A stretch of 64,000 nucleotides of DNA from Azolla caroliniana (lineage: Eukaryota; Polypodiophyta): positions 28,644,001 to 28,708,000 of the forward strand of contig JBHGNT010000001.1 in assembly GCA_043228905.1 (NCBI GenBank), read 5' to 3'. Shown here in pieces: positions 59,325 to 64,000 of the stretch; the first letter of the stretch is position 1, and each line of letters starts with the position of its first letter. Under the pieces are notes generated by a model. It had not been told where the DNA came from. It saw only the letters and a list, made by a program, of their open reading frames with translations, and searched no databases. The translations under genes and the position numbers were made by a program.

Positions 59325-62106
59325 TTGTAAAAGAGCAACATGTTATTGTCAAAGGGAGCATTTAGACATCTGGCTCAAGCTTCATAGAGTAATGCATAAT
59401 GCACTCCTGAAAGGATCATATGCTCATGCAATAAAATTGTGAATAGAAGACAAGCCCACTTAGGTGTACATACATTGGACAAGCACAAGCTTAATCAAGG
59501 GGGAAACAAGCACAAGTATACAAAGAAGCGCGCAACTAGAAAACTTTAATAACCCATGCACCATGCTAAAAATTAGCTCTTGCTTTGAGGAATGGCCATG
59601 TTATGATTAGAAGAAGTTTGTGTTCAAGTATGAATTCACACATTAGAGAAGACCACACCCTCATGACAAGAAGCCCAAAGCTCTAACAAAGAGCATGTAA
59701 TAACTCCAACACAAACCTTTAAGGAGATGGTAATTTCTTCATACGACAAGCACAATCAAAAGTAACAAAATGCTAACACATTCTTAAATAGAAACAAACA
59801 TGCATGATAAGTGAACAATGTGTAATCCAACAAAGAGCATATATCACATTTACCCACTTAGGCAATTTGAATGCCATTAGAATATAAAGTAATTGTAGCA
59901 CAATTGTATGACCAAGATAAATGCCAATTCAAAATGGAATATGGAATATGGTTTCTCGAAGTACTTCTTGAGGAACATGGGGTTTGACCAAGGATATCCA
60001 CTATATCTGAAACTCTTTGGTCTATGGATTGATAAACAAGAAGAAATAGTAAATGATGTTGCAAAAGAAGAAGGTTTAGATGGCCCAAAACTCATGCAGG
60101 AGCTGAATATTATACTCATATTTTTTATGATGTTGTGCTATTCTCATATACCACATATGCTATGCAACAATTTCTTGGTGTATTGGAAAACATTATTTCA
60201 AATCATTTGTTGGATAATTGACATTGGTCAATATATACAAAACAAAATTGTGGCAATAAATACAATACAACCAAGAAACTACCCCACTCCTACATACGAG
60301 GGAGAACCAACTGAAGTGGTGCAAAGCTTCAAATATCTTGGTACTAATGTCCAATCGATAAATAGCTCAGATCTATGCTACAAGTCTAGGCTTTAATAAG
60401 GTTGGAGTAGTTACTATATGTTTGAGACCATTTAATAAGTGTTGCTTTATGGAATGGAAGTGTGGGATTGCTCTATCTCACTTAATGCATTGATTGAAAT
60501 AGACAAATTTCAAAAATTGTTCTTACTAAGCAATTGAGAGTTGTTAAATCTTCAACATCCTATCGTGTCATGCCATTAGAAACAAGTGGTCAGCCTAGAG
60601 AGTGTTAGCCATGCAAAGAGTACACAAAAAATGTCATAAAAATAAAAAATATGGCCATGGTCGATCATAATTGCCGAAACATGCTTGGATCATAAGAAGC
60701 AAGGTACAAATAACCAATAAGAACAAAATTCCCTCATATAGTTAGGTGCTTCACATTATAAAATGGTTTAAAAGATTCGGAATAGAAGATTCATTGGAGC
60801 TCTCATATCATGTTATTAAGTATCTGATCATTGAGTATAGATTACTAGATGCATTGATGATGAAGTGGCAAGATGCCAAATTGTCAAAATTGGAATAATA
60901 CATTGCAAATTTTAAGCCTTAATGTTGACTTCAACACAATATAACAATGCATCCAACTACATCTCATTACACATCTTCACACTTGGCTCTCGATGAGCCC
61001 TAGCACATCTTCACACTTGCCCACACAATTCATGAGTTGAGGCAATGTGGCCTCACCACCCAAGTATGAAGGTATGCAAAGGTATGTGATGAAAGCCTAG
61101 TAGAGGATGAATATCACTTCTAACATGTTCAACATATAATTTATTTTGTGAGAAGTATAATGATTTGTTAGATGGGCATGAGTCATGACCATTTAAGTGT
61201 CATACTCATATCTCCACTAAGAAAAGTGAGCATGTAGGTGTCTAATATATGGGTAAAAGGATCAGGTAACTAATGTGCAAACAATGAAAATTATAAGCCA
61301 ACAAGCTTTTAGATAGCATGACACCTTAAAACCCCAAAAATGACGTAGTTGTTGCCCTAAAAAAGGACCAAGAGAATTGATGATGCAAATTGAAAGAAAT
61401 AGGAAAAACACATAGTTCAGTGGCTATTAGAAGTTGCATATTATTACATGTTCATTTCATGATCTATTTGGAGAACATGAAGATGTTGATGATGACGATA
61501 CAAGAATACCAAAATTCTTAGAATACAAGGTACCAACCAATTGATATCCTCTATTGGAATACAACATTCACCTGCGCCCTTTACTATTACAAGGATTATC
61601 AGTAATTACTTTGGAGGCAGAGTGAAACACAATATGTTGTCAAGAGCTCTCACTGTCGGGTGCTTTCATTGAAAGCCCATATACACATGAACCTCTAGTA
61701 CGTGTGAAATTGGTGACAACCATACACGAAACCTTTACAAAATGATGTGGGGTAGTTTCCTTCTTTATCTAAAAAGTGGTATACACACGAATAAGGTTAG
61801 ATCCACTTGGGTCAACCATTAAGTGCCGAACCAATCGATAACGCAACTCATTTGGAGCAATAATGAAAGTGATTACGGCAAACCAGATAAGCTCTAGTGA
61901 TGAGAGATTGGCCCCAAGAAAACCTTTCCACAACCTGATTCATCAAAAATAAACTCGACTTTCAGATTCTACATTACCTTGGGGGAAAAAGGTGTGAATA
62001 CAAATTTAAGGATTTGTGTCCATTCACTAACCAATCAGGTAGGTCAAGGAAAGTATTGAAGAACATCCTTGTGCCAGCTACATCTAGCTGCAAAATCAAC
62101 TCCAAA
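59325..62106 (+). mobile_element. Right half of the interrupted family X copy
   Basis: It is collinear with 27535-29039: the RT part (QGYPLYLKLFGLWIDKQEE, DVVLFSYTTYAMQ in a shifted frame) at about 59980-60180, FKYLGTNVQSINSSDLCYKS at about 60340, and the sharp 3' end at 62106. It carries about 1.25 kb (60578-61826) that the other copy lacks, so full-length family X is near 3 kb. Many stops. Its 3' end is about 100 bp from the truncated lycopene cyclase. Confidence 0.8.
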
Positions 62107-62206
62107 CCAAACATGAAAAATGCTCGCTGCCGCTTTCTTTCTGTTGGCCATAGAGCATCCCATGCTGTATTGCATTCATTATAGAAAAAAAGGTTTCATT
62201 CGCATG

Positions 62207-63923
62207 CTATAGAAAGCAGTTCACATTGGTTTTTTTGAAGGCATCAAATTTTATATACAGTAGAAAGGATAGAAGACCTTGCAATGCTGCAGCTTTTGCA
62301 GATATTTGTGGTACTCTGCTTGGATTGTTGCTGTTGGATCCTGATCTCAATGCTGAAGCTATTGCAGCAGCATATGCTGGTGCTTCCGATAATGAGCGAA
62401 CAACTGAATAGCCTGCAAGGTGACAACTAGGATCTTGATGAATGCGGAGATAGATAGCCCCTGACTGTTAGAGGCTCTCTCTTCTTTCTACCATTTATCT
62501 TTACCTGTGGCAGGATGTACCATACTTGCAGCTGCACCAAAACCTAAATGTTGTTGTGTAGTGTCTGGTATTGAAACACCAACTGGAATATAGGACCATT
62601 CCTGTCATTGAACTCCAAAAATGAAGAATATATGGATTCCATACTGAATATCAATATAATGATTTCACCCACATGATATCAATTTGTTGAGAGTTACCTC
62701 TTCCAAAACTTCTGTAATTTTGACATTCATTTTTTTCAGCCGCTTATAAAGTCTGTCCTTCAATTTTCCAAAGGGCAGTAAGGGCCTTGCTGCCAAACAT
62801 GTCTCCTGTGTGAAGAAAAAACATGCTAAGGGTAGCGCAAATAAAGCTAAATGTTCTCTTTAAAGTTTACCAGAAAAGCATTCATAGAAAGCTCACCTCA
62901 AAAAACACCTGAGTGGATGACATTGGCATTACATACAAAAATGATGGGGGTCCCTCTTCAGGGTTGTCATCATAATCTCTATAATCCATAAAAACCATTG
63001 ATCTGGGATCATATGGGCAGCACTCAACCTGAAACAGACGAGATGCAAGTTTGGGCCACCAAAAAAGGAAACATACTTTTTGTCTGTGCATCACACATGA
63101 TCATATACACCTTTCTTTCATCATAGAGAAGAACAAAAGCTCACATTGACTTCTATGCCATATGCAGTCTGTACACATATCTCAGGCCCTCCTCCCTCAT
63201 AATTGAGGAATCTCCCAGATGCTGCACCTGAGGCAGCAGTGACAAGTCTAGAGGAAATACAGATTCATATGAGTGGCAACTTCTAAAACATAAACAAACA
63301 AATAGGAAAATAGATAGAAAACCAGGCATACCGACAAGACAGAAGCATTCCATTCTCACATAAGACAACACTCCCTCTTTCATTTTCCTCCACTATTTTT
63401 TCCACCTTGGATTCAAGGTATTTTACACCTGCGTCTGCACACCTAGATGGGCAAATAAACAGGATTCATTTAGATAATAATCCAACCATATATTTAAAAT
63501 AATACTCTTGTCAGAATATATTACTCTCCACCTTCTCAACAACTCTTCACGTAATCTTTGCCGGCTAACTCGGCCATATGATCTCCGCATGTTTATAGGA
63601 CTACTTGAGTCCAAGTATACAACAGTATCTTTCCAGGCATGTTCAATGCAATTTTCAAGCCCCAGAGCTGTAGAAACAGACAGTCAATAGTTGGATTAGA
63701 TTCTTTCTTCTATTTATTAGTTGACAGCAATAACAGGAAATATACGCGTACCTGTGAATTCTTCTTCCCACACACCATAATTGTTTGTAAAAGGCAAATC
63801 AGGACCTATGATTCCCACAGTTAGACCTTGTTTAGCTGCCTCAGCTGCCAATGATAATCCTGCTGGCCCACAACCGATCACTATCAGATCCAAAATAGAT
63901 TCATTCTCCTGGATAAGCTCCAA
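62207..63923 (-). CDS. Lycopene epsilon-cyclase, internal exons; N-terminus outside window, C-terminus lost
   Basis: The enzyme makes the epsilon-ring of lutein precursors in plastids. Eight exons in phase: 63923-63752, 63667-63532, 63442-63332, 63247-63145, 63028-62897, 62805-62698, 62601-62505, 62412-62207. Visible: dinucleotide-binding VIGCGPAGLSLAAEAA; PDLPFTNNYGVWEEEF (epsilon rather than beta type); SYGRVSRQRLREELL; FMDYRDY; FLYVMPMSSTQVFFEE; EWSYIPVGVSIPDT; GFGAAASMVHPATGYSVVRS. The last exon runs through YSVVRSLSEAPAYAAAIASA into 40 unfamiliar residues and stops at 62207. The usual end of about 110 residues (ERKRQR..FFLFGL, LP.WMW, membrane segments) is not found, and family X begins about 100 bp on. 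Likely a truncated allele or pseudogene, unless the missing exon lies far away. Confidence 0.87.
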
Positions 63924-64000
63924 CTGCAATTATGCACGAACAAATAAAACAATTAGCATTTAAAGGATGTCATAACATAAAACTCAACATGGCACTTCAT

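Noticed and set aside
1-64000. CRISPR arrays, bacterial operons, riboswitches, organellar inserts
   Set aside because: The window is plant nuclear DNA. Repeats here are tandem or transposon-derived without regular spacers, and I saw no plastid or mitochondrial gene.

Overview
This is nuclear DNA from a flowering plant (or close relative). The genes are split by GT-AG introns and encode plant-specific families: a SPA-type light-signalling repressor, an early-nodulin-like phytocyanin, a CRM-domain organelle splicing factor and a lycopene epsilon-cyclase. Long stretches are decayed or nested LINE and LTR elements, SINE-like tRNA modules and GA/CT microsatellites. I cannot name the species. All splice sites were placed by eye from homology, GT/AG (or GC/AG) signals and phase agreement.

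Layout. 391-1313 (+): the last four exons of a DHHC protein S-acyltransferase. 3453-10859 (-): a SPA/COP1-family gene in eight coding exons, with minisatellites in its long intron and very long GA/TG/CT microsatellites upstream. 13849-14834 (-): a two-exon early-nodulin-like phytocyanin without copper ligands. 15.0-19.9 kb holds no recognisable gene, only a tandem duplication and a possible LTR.

19.9-38.9 kb is a direct segmental duplication. Unit B (29040-38938) carries an apparently intact CFM3-like gene with three CRM domains (nine exons, +) and, converging on it, most of a KXD1 (KxDL-motif) gene whose first exon lies just outside the unit. Unit A (19899-27384) carries broken copies of both: the CRM gene has lost exons 4-8, replaced by 3' flank, and has a 16-bp frameshift deletion; the KXD1 copy has no exon 1 and a 74-bp-arm fold-back inside exon 2. 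A LINE-derived repeat, called family X here, sits between the units.

41623-45082 (-) is a four-exon ISCA2-type mitochondrial iron-sulfur assembly gene whose 2.8-kb intron holds a decayed extra copy of exon 3, a LINE scrap and a four-unit tandem array. From 45.5 to 62.1 kb lies a transposon nest: a second family X copy split into two halves (46.77-46.93 and 59.33-62.11 kb) by two LINEs of opposite orientation. The + LINE is itself interrupted by a young chromodomain Ty3/Gypsy element (49375-55116; near-identical LTRs, perfect 5-bp target duplication) and by a 981-bp insertion flanked by a 6-bp duplication. The right end (62207-63923, -) holds eight exons of a lycopene epsilon-cyclase; its usual C-terminal part is absent and replaced by family X.

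The host genes do not form one pathway: they are independent housekeeping, signalling and plastid genes. The strongest unusual signals are the rearrangement scars in unit A, the nested-element architecture, and a GTTAAAC slippery heptamer next to the gag stop of the Gypsy element, where pol lies in the -1 frame.
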